A stretch of DNA of 11,634 bases from assembly GCA_902796505.1 (NCBI GenBank), contig CADBPA010000274.1, positions 1-11,634 of the forward strand, in the 5' to 3' direction. Below the pieces are notes generated by a model. That model searched no databases, was not told the origin of the DNA, and saw only the letters and a program-made list of their open reading frames with translations. Each line of letters starts with the position of its first letter. Position 1 is the first letter of the stretch. Made by a program: the position numbers and the translations under genes. This document shows, one piece after another, positions 1 through 7,413 of the stretch. The stretch is from an uncultured Ruminococcus sp. Lineage in GTDB: Bacteria; Bacillota; Clostridia; Oscillospirales; CAG-272.

Positions 1-1
1 C

Positions 2-145
2 CTGAAAGACGCCGCCGAGCGGCTCTACGCCCTCGTCTGCGAGGACGCGACGATCGGATTCGAGATGTCCAATCAGTATTATTACACTCCGAATCTGTTG
101 CTCGAACGCATCTGTGAATTGACCGCGCTTGCCGGTACGATCTGA
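2..145 (+). CDS. C-terminal end of an unidentified protein (partial)
   Basis: An open frame enters from the left edge and gives 47 residues before TGA at 143-145. The visible tail is acidic and aromatic, with a YYYTP segment, and ends in a short helix-like stretch (LLLERICEL). I do not recognise the family from so short a piece. It lies 156 bases upstream of araM on the same strand, with no obvious terminator hairpin with a T tract between them, so the two may be co-transcribed. In Clostridia araM often sits among sugar-utilisation genes, so a carbohydrate-related role is possible, but nothing here shows it. The frame is GC-rich in third positions, as in the neighbouring genes, which supports real coding. 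Confidence 0.6.
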   Translation: MKDAAERLYALVCEDATIGFEMSNQYYYTPNLLLERICELTALAGTI

Positions 146-301
146 CCGAAAAACACCGCACGCCCCCGCCGAAACGCAGAAAAATCCCCCGGCGCCTCCT
201 TACGGAAAACGCCGCGGAGCCAAATAGTGAAGTAAAGTTTGGTTAGCAAACGATCTCCGGACGCCGGCGATCGATACGAAGATACGAAAGAAGGTACTAC
301 T

Positions 302-1600
302 ATGAAATGCAGCTGTTGCGGCAGAGATCACGTATGCACCGTCCGCGAGGTCGCGGCAGGGCGCGGCGCGGTCGGAAGGCTGCCCGAACTTCTGGCAAAA
401 TACGGCGCGAAAAAGCCGTTTGTGTTTTGTGATCCGAATACCTATCGCGCGGCAGGCGCACGCGTTCTGGAGATCCTGCGCGAGAGCGGGATCGACTACC
501 GTTCGTACGTCATGGCGGAGGTCCGCCCGAAACCGGATGAGCATTCGGTCGGATCGGTCGCCATGCATTTCGACACGTCCTGCGACGCCATTGTCGCCGT
601 CGGCTCCGGCGTTCTCAACGATATCGGCAAAATTCTCGCCAATTTGACCAAAAAACTTTACATAACGGTAGCGACCGCGCCGTCGATGGACGGCTACGCT
701 TCCAATTCTTCTTCCATGGAACGGGACGGCCTGAAGGTCTCGCTTTACGACCAAAGCCCGGATATTCTCATCGGCGATGACGAGATCCTCGCCGCCGCGC
801 CGACGCGCATGGCACTCTCCGGCCTCGGCGATATGCTCGCCAAATACGTCTCGATCTGCGAATGGCGCATTTCGCATCTTGTGAACGGCGAATATTACTG
901 CGAGTCTGTCGCCGATATGATGCGCTCGGCGCTCCGCTCCTGCGTAGAGCATGCGGACGGGCTGCTCACCCGCGATCCCGAAGCGGTCGGCGAAGTTTTT
1001 TCCGGCCTCGTGCAGGCGGGTGTTGCGATGCAATACGCCGGCGTTTCCCGCCCGGCGTCCGGCGTGGAGCATTATTTCTCGCACATCTGGGATATGCGCG
1101 CTCTCGCATTCGGCACGCCTGCCGATCTGCACGGCATCCAGTGCGCCGTCGGTACGCTCTATACCGTCCGGATGTACGAAAAACTTCTGACGATCACGCC
1201 CGACCGCGAGAAGGCGCGGCGCTTCGCCGAGGCCTTTGATTACCCGGCTTGGGCGGAAAAACTGAAATGCCTCGTCGGTCCGGCGGCGGATACGATGATC
1301 GCCCTTGAAAAGAAGGAAGGGAAGTACGACGTCGCAAAACATCACGCGCGCCTCGAACGGATCCTCTCGCACTGGGAAGAGATAAAAGCCGTCATCCGCG
1401 AGGAACTTCCCTCATCCCTGGACCTCGAAGCCCTCTATCGAAAAATCGGTCTGCCGACCTCCGCCGCCGAGATCGGAATCGATACGGCGGACCTGAAAAC
1501 CGTCTTTTATGCAACGAAGGATATCCGCGACAAATACGTCCTGAGCCACCTTGCCTACGATCTCGGCGTCTCGGAGGAGCTTGCGGAGGTCCTCTCCTGA
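302..1600 (+). CDS. araM: sn-glycerol-1-phosphate dehydrogenase (AraM/EgsA family)
   Basis: The 432-residue product matches the bacterial AraM/EgsA family. These enzymes are cytosolic and reduce dihydroxyacetone phosphate to sn-glycerol-1-phosphate with NAD(P)H, using a divalent metal. Visible family features are a nucleotide-binding segment VGSGVLND at 100-107, the PSMDGY motif at 128-132, and candidate metal ligands D177 (LGDML), H257 (GVEHYFSH) and H277 (LHGIQ). Length agrees with the family, whose bacterial members carry a C-terminal extension. I chose the ATG at 302 because AAGAAGG lies a few bases upstream; an in-frame ATG at 239 would add 21 unconserved-looking residues and has no clear ribosome binding site. 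The N-terminus is cysteine-rich (CSCC). In Bacillus the product feeds an archaeal-type heptaprenylglyceryl phosphate lipid, and in many Clostridia the gene sits with arabinose genes; which role applies here is not visible. Confidence 0.9.
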   Translation: MKCSCCGRDHVCTVREVAAGRGAVGRLPELLAKYGAKKPFVFCDPNTYRAAGARVLEILRESGIDYRSYVMAEVRPKPDEHSVGSVAMHFDTSCDAIVAVGSGVLNDIGKILANLTKKLYITVATAPSMDGYASNSSSMERDGLKVSLYDQSPDILIGDDEILAAAPTRMALSGLGDMLAKYVSICEWRISHLVNGEYYCESVADMMRSALRSCVEHADGLLTRDPEAVGEVFSGLVQAGVAMQYAGVSRPASGVEHYFSHIWDMRALAFGTPADLHGIQCAVGTLYTVRMYEKLLTITPDREKARRFAEAFDYPAWAEKLKCLVGPAADTMIALEKKEGKYDVAKHHARLERILSHWEEIKAVIREELPSSLDLEALYRKIGLPTSAAEIGIDTADLKTVFYATKDIRDKYVLSHLAYDLGVSEELAEVLS

Positions 1601-1636
1601 CCGAAACGCCGCGAAAAGACGCCTGCAAAACAAGAG

Positions 1637-1670
1637 AAAAGCCCTGTGCGGAAAACCGCACAGGGCTTTT
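1637..1670. terminator. Bidirectional rho-independent terminator between araM and rpsI
   Basis: A perfect 11-bp stem (GCCCTGTGCGG at 1641-1651 pairing with 1656-1666) closes an AAAA loop. It is flanked by AAAA on the left and TTTT on the right, so it forms a hairpin with a T tract on either strand. It lies between the convergent ends of araM (+) and rpsI (-) and should stop both transcripts. Confidence 0.93.
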
Positions 1671-1681
1671 GAATCGAGAAC

Positions 1682-2083
1682 TTATCTCTTCGAGAACTGC
1701 GGTGCGCGACGAGCGGCTTTGAGACCGTACTTCTTTCTTTCCTTCATACGAGGATCGCGCGTCAGCAGGCCTGCCTTCTTGAGCAGGGGCTTATAATTTT
1801 CGTCAGCGGTGAGGAGCGCGCGGGCAACGCCGTGGCGGATCGCGCCTGCCTGACCGGAGATACCGCCGCCCTTGACGTTGGCGACGATGTCGAACTTACC
1901 GAGGGTGTCGGTGACTTCAAACGGCTGATTGACGATGAGCTTCAGCGTTTCGAGGCCGAAGTACTGATCGATGTCCTTGCCGTTGATGGTGATCGAGCCG
2001 GAGCCGGGATAGACGCGGACTCTTGCGACAGACTTCTTTCTTCTGCCGGTACCGTAGAAATAGGGTTTTGCACTGGTATACAT
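1682..2083 (-). CDS. rpsI: 30S ribosomal protein S9
   Basis: The 133-residue product is a full-length bacterial S9 (uS9), a component of the 30S head whose C-terminal tail reaches the P-site tRNA. Recognisable segments are GTGRRKKSVARVR near the N-terminus, the NGKDIDQYF segment, GGGISGQAGAIRHGVARAL in the middle, and the basic tail ending in SKR, as the family requires. The gene starts 18 bases after the rplM stop, with GGGAGGAG just before its ATG, so it is the second gene of the rplM-rpsI operon. Transcription ends at the shared hairpin 1637-1670. Confidence 0.98.
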   Translation of the reverse strand: MYTSAKPYFYGTGRRKKSVARVRVYPGSGSITINGKDIDQYFGLETLKLIVNQPFEVTDTLGKFDIVANVKGGGISGQAGAIRHGVARALLTADENYKPLLKKAGLLTRDPRMKERKKYGLKAARRAPQFSKR

Positions 2084-2101
2084 CTTATCTCTCCTCCCTT
2101 A

Positions 2102-2527
2102 TCATTCCAGAACGATGGGCTTCTGCGCCGCGTGCTTGTGGTCCGGGCCCGCATAGACGTGCAGACGGTTGAAGGACTTTGCGCCGAGGCTGTTGTGGGG
2201 AAGCATTCCCTTGACCGCGAGCTCCATTGCGAACTCGGGGCGGGTCGCCATCAGGTGCTTGTAGCTTTCCGCCTTCAAGCCGCCGATGTACCCGGAATGA
2301 CGGTAGTAGAACTTCTGCTCGAGCTTCTTGCCGGTCAGAATCGCCTTGTCGGCATTGATGATGATGACGAATTCGCCGCAATCGACGTTCGGGGTGAATT
2401 CCGGTCTGTGCTTGCCGCGCAGGATGTTGGCGGCTTCCACAGCGGTCTTACCGAGCGGTTTGTCAGCGGCATCGATCACATACCATTTGCGTTCAATGGT
2501 ATTGGGGTTTGCCATGAATGTGGACAT
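2102..2527 (-). CDS. rplM: 50S ribosomal protein L13
   Basis: The 141-residue product is full-length L13 (uL13), an early assembly protein of the 50S subunit. Family landmarks seen are ERKWYVIDA with the following GKTAVEAANILRGKH, the RHSGYIGG segment, AVKGMLPHN, and the C-terminal YAGPDHKHAAQKP. The ATG at 2527 is preceded by GGAGGAAATTACA. The next methionine, four residues in, lacks such a site, so the longer MSTFMANP start is preferred and agrees with common clostridial L13 N-termini. It is the first gene of the operon with rpsI, driven by the promoter at 2594-2622, with a leader hairpin between promoter and start codon. Confidence 0.98.
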   Translation of the reverse strand: MSTFMANPNTIERKWYVIDAADKPLGKTAVEAANILRGKHRPEFTPNVDCGEFVIIINADKAILTGKKLEQKFYYRHSGYIGGLKAESYKHLMATRPEFAMELAVKGMLPHNSLGAKSFNRLHVYAGPDHKHAAQKPIVLE

Positions 2528-2550
2528 TGTAATTTCCTCCGATTGAATTT

Positions 2551-2571
2551 GCAGACGGATCTTCCGGCTGC
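2551..2571 (-). promoter_or_regulatory. Hairpin in the rplM leader (candidate L13 autoregulatory leader)
   Basis: The transcript between the promoter and the rplM ribosome binding site can fold a 9-bp stem with one mismatch (GCAGCCGGA against TCCGTCTGC) and a three-base loop. It ends about 23 bases before the ATG. Firmicute rplM genes are known to carry a structured L13 leader that the protein is thought to bind for feedback control, and this hairpin is in the right place. I could not compare it with the family consensus, so only the hairpin itself is directly seen. Confidence 0.55.
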
Positions 2572-2593
2572 ATATATTTTTTCAAGCCTATGT

Positions 2594-2622
2594 ATTGTAA
2601 CACAAAGCGGCGGGAATGTCAA
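2594..2622 (-). promoter_or_regulatory. Consensus housekeeping promoter of rplM-rpsI
   Basis: Read on the minus strand, a perfect -35 box TTGACA (2622-2617) is followed by a 17-base spacer and the -10 box TACAAT (2599-2594). Transcription would start near 2587, about 60 bases before the rplM ATG. Such a close match to the sigma-A consensus fits a highly expressed ribosomal protein operon. Confidence 0.9.
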
Positions 2623-2747
2623 GGGGTTTTTGAAACTTTTTTTGAAGAATTTGATTTAGCAAATTGAAAGCTCGTTTTTTCTCGCAAAATCTCCCGAAAT
2701 CTCTCGTTTCCTCGTTCGTCGGGAACGAAAAAAATTTCATTTTTCTG

Positions 2748-2775
2748 TTGACTTTTCCCGAAAAAGCCGTATAAT
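2748..2775 (+). promoter_or_regulatory. Promoter of the FAD-dependent oxidoreductase gene
   Basis: The -35 box TTGACT (2748-2753), a 16-base spacer and a perfect -10 box TATAAT (2770-2775) lie about 45 bases before the GTG start. It is divergent from the rplM promoter. The AT-rich stretch between the two promoters (2623-2747) contains two adjacent similar ten-mers at 2687-2706 that could be an operator, which is speculative. Confidence 0.85.
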
Positions 2776-2820
2776 GAGAGATAAGAAAAGCAAATTTACC
2801 GATCCAAGGAGGGCTATGAC

Positions 2821-4092
2821 GTGAAAAATGCCTTTGCTTCGGGCGAGCGCGCTCCGCTGAAAACGTACAACCTGATCGTGTGCGGCGGGGGCGTTGCCGG
2901 ATGCGCCGCGGCGGTGACGGCGGCAAAGCGGGGAATGAGCGTTCTCCTGCTCGAAAAATCGAATATTCTCGGCGGCCTCGCCACGCTTGGGCAGGTCAAC
3001 TACTTCGTTCCGATGTGCAACGGGCGGGGGAAGCAGATCCTGTTCGGGCTTGCCGAAAAATGGCTGCGCGACAGCGCGAAATACGGCTACGACACCATTC
3101 CCGACGAATGGAAGAACGGCGAGCCGGCCGCCGGCACCGAAACGCGGTATCACCAGCGGTATTCCCCCTATATTTTTGCCCTTCAGCTGACCGAAGAGAT
3201 CCTCTCGGCGGGGGTGGATCTGCTGTACGACTGTATGGCGTGCGAGCCGGTGATGGAAGGAAATCTCTGCCGCGGCGTGATGGCTTACGGCAAGGAGGGC
3301 GCCTGCTATTACGCCTGCGATATGCTGATCGACGTGACGGGAGATTGCGATCTTCTGCGCCGCGGCGGCGTTCCCTGCGTTCCGGGAGAGAACTATTTCA
3401 GCTACTTCGGCAAGCTCATCACGCTGGACCGTTGCCGGGAAGCGGTCGAAAAAGGGGATATTCGCCGGATCTACGGCGAGTTTTCCGGCGGAAATATCAA
3501 TCTCTTCGGCCATCATCAGCCGCAGGATGTTCCGCGCTGGTCCGGCCTCTCCTCGCGCGAGGTGACCGATTATCTGGTCCGCAATCAGATGCTGATGCTG
3601 GAAAAACTCAAAGCGACCGCAGACGAGCGCAAAAGCCGCGACCTCGCCATGCTTCCCCTGATGCCGCAATTCCGCACCACCTGCCGCATCCGCGGAGACG
3701 AAACGCTGTCGGTGCGCGACGTTTACCGCCATGCGGAGAACGCGGTCTGCGCCGTCAACGATTTCGAGCACAGGGACGGGCTTTACGAAGTGCCTCTCGG
3801 CGCGCTCTGCCGCCGCGACCACCCGAATATGCTGACCGCCGGCAGAAGTGCGTCCGGCGAGGGCTATGCGTGGGATATTCTGCGCGTGATCCCTCCGGCG
3901 ATCATCACCGGGCAGTGCGCGGCAGAGGCGGCGTGCCTCGCCATCGAAAGCAAATGCGGCGCGGCGGAGGTAGATCTCTCCGTCCTGCGCTCGCGCATCG
4001 AACAGGACAATATCATGGTCCGTTTCCCGGACGAGTATATCCCGAAGGATCGCGTTGTCCCGTCGGAGCATGAAGGAAACGAGCCGTTCTGA
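2821..4092 (+). CDS. FAD-dependent oxidoreductase (FAD_oxidored type)
   Basis: The 423-residue product begins with a Rossmann FAD-binding fold: CGGGVAGCAAA at 21-31 holds the GxGxxG loop, E45 (LLLEK) sits at the expected ribose-binding position, and GG at 51-52 follows. Near the C-terminus, TAGRSASGEGYAWDILRVIP resembles the second FAD-contact region of PF12831-type flavoproteins. It is probably cytosolic; no signal peptide or membrane segment is seen, and the substrate cannot be told. Members of this group often accompany sugar or organic-acid catabolism genes, but here the gene stands alone between its own promoter and a terminator. The start is the GTG at 2821, because AAGGAGGG at 2806-2813 is at suitable spacing. 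An ATG at 2816 is closer but is followed by a stop after two codons. The stop is TGA at 4090-4092. Confidence 0.88.
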   Translation: MKNAFASGERAPLKTYNLIVCGGGVAGCAAAVTAAKRGMSVLLLEKSNILGGLATLGQVNYFVPMCNGRGKQILFGLAEKWLRDSAKYGYDTIPDEWKNGEPAAGTETRYHQRYSPYIFALQLTEEILSAGVDLLYDCMACEPVMEGNLCRGVMAYGKEGACYYACDMLIDVTGDCDLLRRGGVPCVPGENYFSYFGKLITLDRCREAVEKGDIRRIYGEFSGGNINLFGHHQPQDVPRWSGLSSREVTDYLVRNQMLMLEKLKATADERKSRDLAMLPLMPQFRTTCRIRGDETLSVRDVYRHAENAVCAVNDFEHRDGLYEVPLGALCRRDHPNMLTAGRSASGEGYAWDILRVIPPAIITGQCAAEAACLAIESKCGAAEVDLSVLRSRIEQDNIMVRFPDEYIPKDRVVPSEHEGNEPF

Positions 4093-4118
4093 CGGCGGGA
4101 TCGCCCCGGCGAAAATAC

Positions 4119-4158
4119 AAAAGCGCAAAAGTCGTTTGCACGGCTCTTGCGCTTTTTT
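4119..4158. terminator. Bidirectional terminator between convergent genes
   Basis: AAAAGCGCAA on the left pairs with TTGCGCTTTT on the right. The stem extends inward by imperfect pairs (AAGTC against GGCTC) around a roughly ten-base loop. T runs result on both strands (TTTTTT at 4153-4158 on +, and a run of Ts on -). It serves the FAD oxidoreductase gene on the + strand and the lipoprotein gene ending at 4190 on the minus strand. Confidence 0.85.
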
Positions 4159-4189
4159 GATCAACTCGCTTTTCGGCGGATCTTTCGGA

Positions 4190-5695
4190 TCAGCCGAAGT
4201 AGCGGTAGTAATGCCCCCAGGTGTAGTCGTTCTGGTAGTCGCCCTTGTATTCTTCGGGGCAGAAGAAGAGCATTCCCTCCGGCGCGTCGGTCATCAGACC
4301 GGTGGGGTTATCCTGATCGGGCGTGGTGACCACGCAATGCTCCGGCCCGAAGTTGAGATAGACCTCGCGCAGGTTTGCGCAGCCGCGGAAGGCGCCGTCG
4401 TCCATATAGCGGATATTCGCCTCGAGGCGCAGGAATTTGAGATTCGGCAGCCCTTCGAGCGCGCCCTCGCCGATGCGGATGATCGGAACGCCGTCGCAGG
4501 CGGAGGGAAGGGTGATATCGTCGTCCCGGCAGGCCTTGCCCTTGTCGGTCGTACCGATGATGGTCAGCCCGGCGACCTCTCCGCTCGGCAGATATTCGGT
4601 GCGGTAGAGGAAGCAGTCGGCGTATTTCTCGTTCTGATCGACGACCGGCGTGCTGCCCTCGAATCCGGAGGGCGCCGGCAGCTCCACCGAGAGGGTGACC
4701 TTCCTGCCTTCCGCCGCCATAATGTCTTCGGCAAGCTTTGCCGTGCGCACCGGAACGCCGGAGGAATTCAGGTGAAGATTGGTGTCGTAGAAATAGCCCC
4801 AGTCCATCAGATAATCGTCGAGCGAGGAGATGACTCTGCAGGCGAGATTTTCCTTGAAGAAATTCTCCATGGCGGCGATCGCCTCCGCGTCGGTCCCTTC
4901 GGCGAGCGCGAGCGAATTGATCGGGCAGAAGGAGAAATAGACCGTCACGCCCTTGTCCGCCATATTGGCGCAGTAGGTGTTGAAATAAGCGATAAAATCC
5001 TCCGAGACGATCTCCGGGGCGATCGTGAAGATCGTGTTCGGGTCGTATCCGAGCGCCATCGTGTTGTAATCGCGCGAATAAACGACGTCGCCTTCGCGGT
5101 TGAAATTCTTCGCGTTGTAAACGCCGGCAGGATCCGGCTTGCCGTCCTCCAGATATTCGGCGCGGTCGGCAAGATAGGCGTCGTACGCCTCGGCGAGATC
5201 GCCGCCGTTGCGCTTTGCGATCGCCTCGTAGAGCGGCGGATAGGCGTCGATCGCCTGCCACGCCGAGCGCGCCCCGAAATAGAGCGAGAGCGCCTGCGCG
5301 TCAAGCTCCGGCGCGAAGACCGCAATGTCGCCCCGCATCAGCCCCTCCTCCGAGAGGTCGAGCATCACCTTCGATCCGAGCGTCGCGTACAGTCCGAAAT
5401 TGACCACCGCCATCCCGGTCATCCGCGAGAGCAGATCGCTGTCCAGCCCGAAGGCGACCGACGATCCGCCGATCACCGCGATCTTCGGCTCTTTGACGTT
5501 CAGCATCCGCTGATATTTTTTGCCGAGTTCGGCGACGAAAACGTTGTCGTAGACCGGAACGCTCCGGTCGTCTTTTTTCTCTGCTTCCTCCGCGCCGTCG
5601 CCCTCGCCTCCGAGAAGCGAACAGCCGGCAAACGAGCAGAGCAGAGCGAGCAGAAGCAGAAGCGCCGCCGCCCGGATCCCAATCTTGCGTTTCAT
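4190..5695 (-). CDS. Secreted lipoprotein with SGNH-like domain and C-terminal leucine-rich repeat
   Basis: The 501-residue product begins with a lipoprotein signal peptide: basic MKRKIGIR, a Leu/Ala-rich core, then SFAGC with the lipidation cysteine at residue 25. An acidic linker follows (to about 45). Residues about 70-330 look like an SGNH/DltD-like hydrolase fold: a strand ending in GGSS at 76-79 would hold the nucleophile serine, and DTNLHLN at 304-310 supplies a D-x-x-x-H pair in the usual position. Residues about 392-445 resemble a BspA-type (LRR_5) repeat (IGEGALEGLPNLKFLRL and DDGAFRGCANLREVYL). It probably sits on the outer face of the membrane and may act on cell-envelope polymers; the substrate is unknown. 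The start at 5695 is preferred over an in-frame ATG at 5758 because GGGAGA precedes it and the signal peptide begins there. It is the last gene of a three-gene operon, 28 bases after its neighbour. Confidence 0.82.
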   Translation of the reverse strand: MKRKIGIRAAALLLLLALLCSFAGCSLLGGEGDGAEEAEKKDDRSVPVYDNVFVAELGKKYQRMLNVKEPKIAVIGGSSVAFGLDSDLLSRMTGMAVVNFGLYATLGSKVMLDLSEEGLMRGDIAVFAPELDAQALSLYFGARSAWQAIDAYPPLYEAIAKRNGGDLAEAYDAYLADRAEYLEDGKPDPAGVYNAKNFNREGDVVYSRDYNTMALGYDPNTIFTIAPEIVSEDFIAYFNTYCANMADKGVTVYFSFCPINSLALAEGTDAEAIAAMENFFKENLACRVISSLDDYLMDWGYFYDTNLHLNSSGVPVRTAKLAEDIMAAEGRKVTLSVELPAPSGFEGSTPVVDQNEKYADCFLYRTEYLPSGEVAGLTIIGTTDKGKACRDDDITLPSACDGVPIIRIGEGALEGLPNLKFLRLEANIRYMDDGAFRGCANLREVYLNFGPEHCVVTTPDQDNPTGLMTDAPEGMLFFCPEEYKGDYQNDYTWGHYYRYFG

Positions 5696-5723
5696 GGTTT
5701 TCTCCCTGTCATTCGTATTGCGG

Positions 5724-5927
5724 TCAGATCTGCCGATGCACGCTCTTATATTCGTCATAAAAGCGGTAGTAGGGGCAGCCCGCCGTGTTCCGGCTCAGAA
5801 AATTCACCATCTCGTCCTCGTCGAGCGAGAGCGAGCAGACCTCGCCCCCCTCGTCCTCGTCATAGACGAAAAACTCGCAGCTTTCGCAGGAGGACGGATG
5901 CTTGACGCCGTATTTTGAAAAATCCAT
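5724..5927 (-). CDS. Small Cys4 acidic protein (DUF6472-like)
   Basis: The 67-residue product has four cysteines (C14, C17, C31, C51), the first pair as CESC and the last in a CPYYRFYDEY motif, with a DEDE stretch between. This matches my memory of the small clostridial DUF6472 family, which has no known function; the arrangement suggests a small metal site, which is inference. There are no membrane segments. Its ATG begins one base after the stop codon of the upstream gene and has no clear ribosome binding site, so translation is probably coupled to that gene. It lies between a tail-anchored protein and a lipoprotein in one operon. Confidence 0.75.
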   Translation of the reverse strand: MDFSKYGVKHPSSCESCEFFVYDEDEGGEVCSLSLDEDEMVNFLSRNTAGCPYYRFYDEYKSVHRQI

Positions 5928-5928
5928 C

Positions 5929-6495
5929 TTACATCGCCGCCCGGATCAGCACCATGATCACCAGCACGACCGCCGCGGCGATCGAAAGCCCGATGACCAG
6001 TTTTTTCATCCCGCGCAGCGAGCGGTTGAATTTCTCCAGCTCCTCGCGGTATTTGCGCTCCGCCTCGGCGTTCTTTTCGCGCAGATACCCCGCTGCGCCG
6101 TACTCCTCCATTCCCGCGAGCGCCTCGTCGACGACCGCGCGAAGCTCGGCGTAGGTCGTCTCCACCTCGTCGCCGTCCACCTCGCCGGACCTGCCGACCG
6201 AGATCATCAGCGGGATCGTGTAACTTTCGCCTTCCTCGTCGTCGCCTTCCGGCTCGGCGGTCAGCGTCAGCTCGCCCCACGCCTCAAAGGTCTTTTTCGC
6301 CGCGTCAAACGCCTCGGCGACGTTGCCTTTTTCGTCCTGAAAATACGCCGCGACCTCGGTTTTGAGTTCCGCCGGGAAGCGCGCCGCCTGCTCTTCGAGC
6401 GCCGCACGGATGGAGGCGAGCAGTTCGGTCACTCCTACGGCGGTATTTTTCTCTTCGCCGTCTTTCACGGCGGATCTTTCTTCGTTTTCCTGCAT
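5929..6495 (-). CDS. Acidic tail-anchored membrane protein of unknown function
   Basis: The 188-residue product is strongly acidic and mostly helical, with no N-terminal signal. A charged, probably coiled-coil stretch (about 137-160) leads into one hydrophobic C-terminal segment (about 165-185, LVIGLSIAAAVVLVIMVLI) followed by only a few residues. The bulk would therefore face the cytoplasm, with a C-terminal anchor. I do not recognise the family. The ATG at 6495 has AAGGAGA at good spacing, and a consensus promoter lies at 6528-6556, making this the first gene of the operon continuing into the Cys4 protein and the SGNH-LRR lipoprotein. Confidence 0.75.
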   Translation of the reverse strand: MQENEERSAVKDGEEKNTAVGVTELLASIRAALEEQAARFPAELKTEVAAYFQDEKGNVAEAFDAAKKTFEAWGELTLTAEPEGDDEEGESYTIPLMISVGRSGEVDGDEVETTYAELRAVVDEALAGMEEYGAAGYLREKNAEAERKYREELEKFNRSLRGMKKLVIGLSIAAAVVLVIMVLIRAAM

Positions 6496-6527
6496 GGCTG
6501 TCTCCTTTTCGGATGCTTTTTCATCTT

Positions 6528-6556
6528 ATTATATAACATCTTTTCCCTTTTGTCAA
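6528..6556 (-). promoter_or_regulatory. Perfect consensus promoter of the three-gene operon
   Basis: On the minus strand TTGACA (6556-6551), a 17-base spacer and TATAAT (6533-6528) form an exact sigma-A consensus promoter. The expected start is near 6521, about 26 bases before the ATG at 6495. It suggests constitutive, fairly strong expression of the downstream operon. Confidence 0.92.
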
Positions 6557-6701
6557 GATTTCTTTTCCGAAGCGCGAAAGAAAACTGCGCCGCGATCCCG
6601 GACGGAGGAGCAAAACCAAAAAAGGATGGCAAAGCGACCGGGCTTTTCCAAAAAACGCAGCGTGTCACTTCCGAAACCGAGCGGTCCTCCGCGCCGGTAG
6701 G

Positions 6702-6731
6702 AAAAACCCTCTCCCCGATAACGAGGAGAGG
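6702..6731 (-). terminator. Rho-independent terminator closing the toxin/immunity gene array
   Basis: Read on the minus strand, CCTCTCC (6731-6725) pairs with GGAGAGG (6714-6708) across a ten-base loop, followed by one G and TTTTT (6706-6702). It lies 66 bases beyond the stop of the last array gene at 6798. No T tract follows on the + strand, so it acts on the minus-strand transcript only. Confidence 0.78.
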
Positions 6732-6797
6732 ACGCATGTGGTTTGTGGCTTATCTTGGAAAATCGTTCTTCTAAAGCTCAAACAAGCCTACCGGAAA

Positions 6798-7307
6798 CTA
6801 ATTTTTTAATCGGCGTAATATCCATTTCTTCGCGCTCTTCATATATCCAAAATAGTTTGTTAATGCCTCGCTTTTAGACATATAGTAAAAACTTCCCTCT
6901 TCTATTGTTTCCCCGGGTAATAAAAAAGTTCTCGGTAGGTTGTGCAAAGCCATTAAAAGATATGTAATTCTAATAGCGTTGGATTCACGAGGACACAAAT
7001 GCAGCAAAAAACAAATTTTTTTTACGGCTGAAAGCATCAAACAAACTATTTCGTCATCCATAGAAATAGAGGAGATTTGCAAATCCAATTTGGGAATAGA
7101 ACACCCTAACTTTAAGCATCTTTGCGCCATTTGATCAATCATAACTTTATCTATAGTTCTGAGGTGTTTTGTCCGAATGTGGGATAATAAAGTACGGATG
7201 CATCTCATATCGGATTTCAGGTGTTTTCGATCCAATTCCATACCATGACGCTTATAATACCTGAAAATAAGGAAAAAAACATAAGCAACATACGTTTCTG
7301 TTTTCAT
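6798..7307 (-). CDS. Unknown helical protein, putative immunity protein (A/L-H-x-LP motif)
   Basis: The 169-residue product is basic and appears entirely helical; the N-terminal segment (YVAYVFFLIFRYY, 6-18) is hydrophobic but is probably part of a helix bundle rather than a signal peptide. I do not recognise the family. Residues 101-125 (LLH followed after about 16 residues by ALHNLP) match a similarly spaced LLH and AIHCLP in the product of 7886-8411, so the two may be distant paralogues. The start at 7307 has GAGG about ten bases upstream, after a 106-base gap from the previous gene, the widest in this part of the array. It is the last gene before the terminator at 6702-6731. Immunity function is inferred only from position and size. 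Confidence 0.62.
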   Translation of the reverse strand: MKTETYVAYVFFLIFRYYKRHGMELDRKHLKSDMRCIRTLLSHIRTKHLRTIDKVMIDQMAQRCLKLGCSIPKLDLQISSISMDDEIVCLMLSAVKKICFLLHLCPRESNAIRITYLLMALHNLPRTFLLPGETIEEGSFYYMSKSEALTNYFGYMKSAKKWILRRLKN

Positions 7308-7413
7308 TTTATATGTACCTCACTACGCGGAATAATCGCAATTTTTCAATGATTAATACTTATGTATACCGTGATAATGCATAATATGTCACGCAAAGAT
7401 ATTTGTTTGGATA

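Noticed and set aside
200..1372. Minus-strand open frame opposite araM
   Set aside because: Shadow of a well-conserved gene; His/Arg/Asp-rich composition without motifs.
1832..2659. + strand open frame opposite rplM and rpsI
   Set aside because: It spans two ribosomal protein genes and their promoter in antisense; not credible as coding.
2737..4164. Long minus-strand open frame opposite the FAD oxidoreductase
   Set aside because: It overlaps a gene with a recognisable FAD-binding motif, its own promoter and ribosome binding site; the antisense translation shows no domain and crosses the terminator.
4055..5905. Long + strand open frame opposite the lipoprotein gene and operon
   Set aside because: It is antisense to a gene with a clear signal peptide, ribosome binding site and domains; its translation is Arg/Val/Asp-rich low-complexity sequence typical of the complement of GC-rich genes.
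6557..6701. Gap upstream of the consensus promoter examined for a small gene or RNA
   Set aside because: No frame with a ribosome binding site or protein-like sequence; apart from the promoter and the array terminator nothing could be supported.
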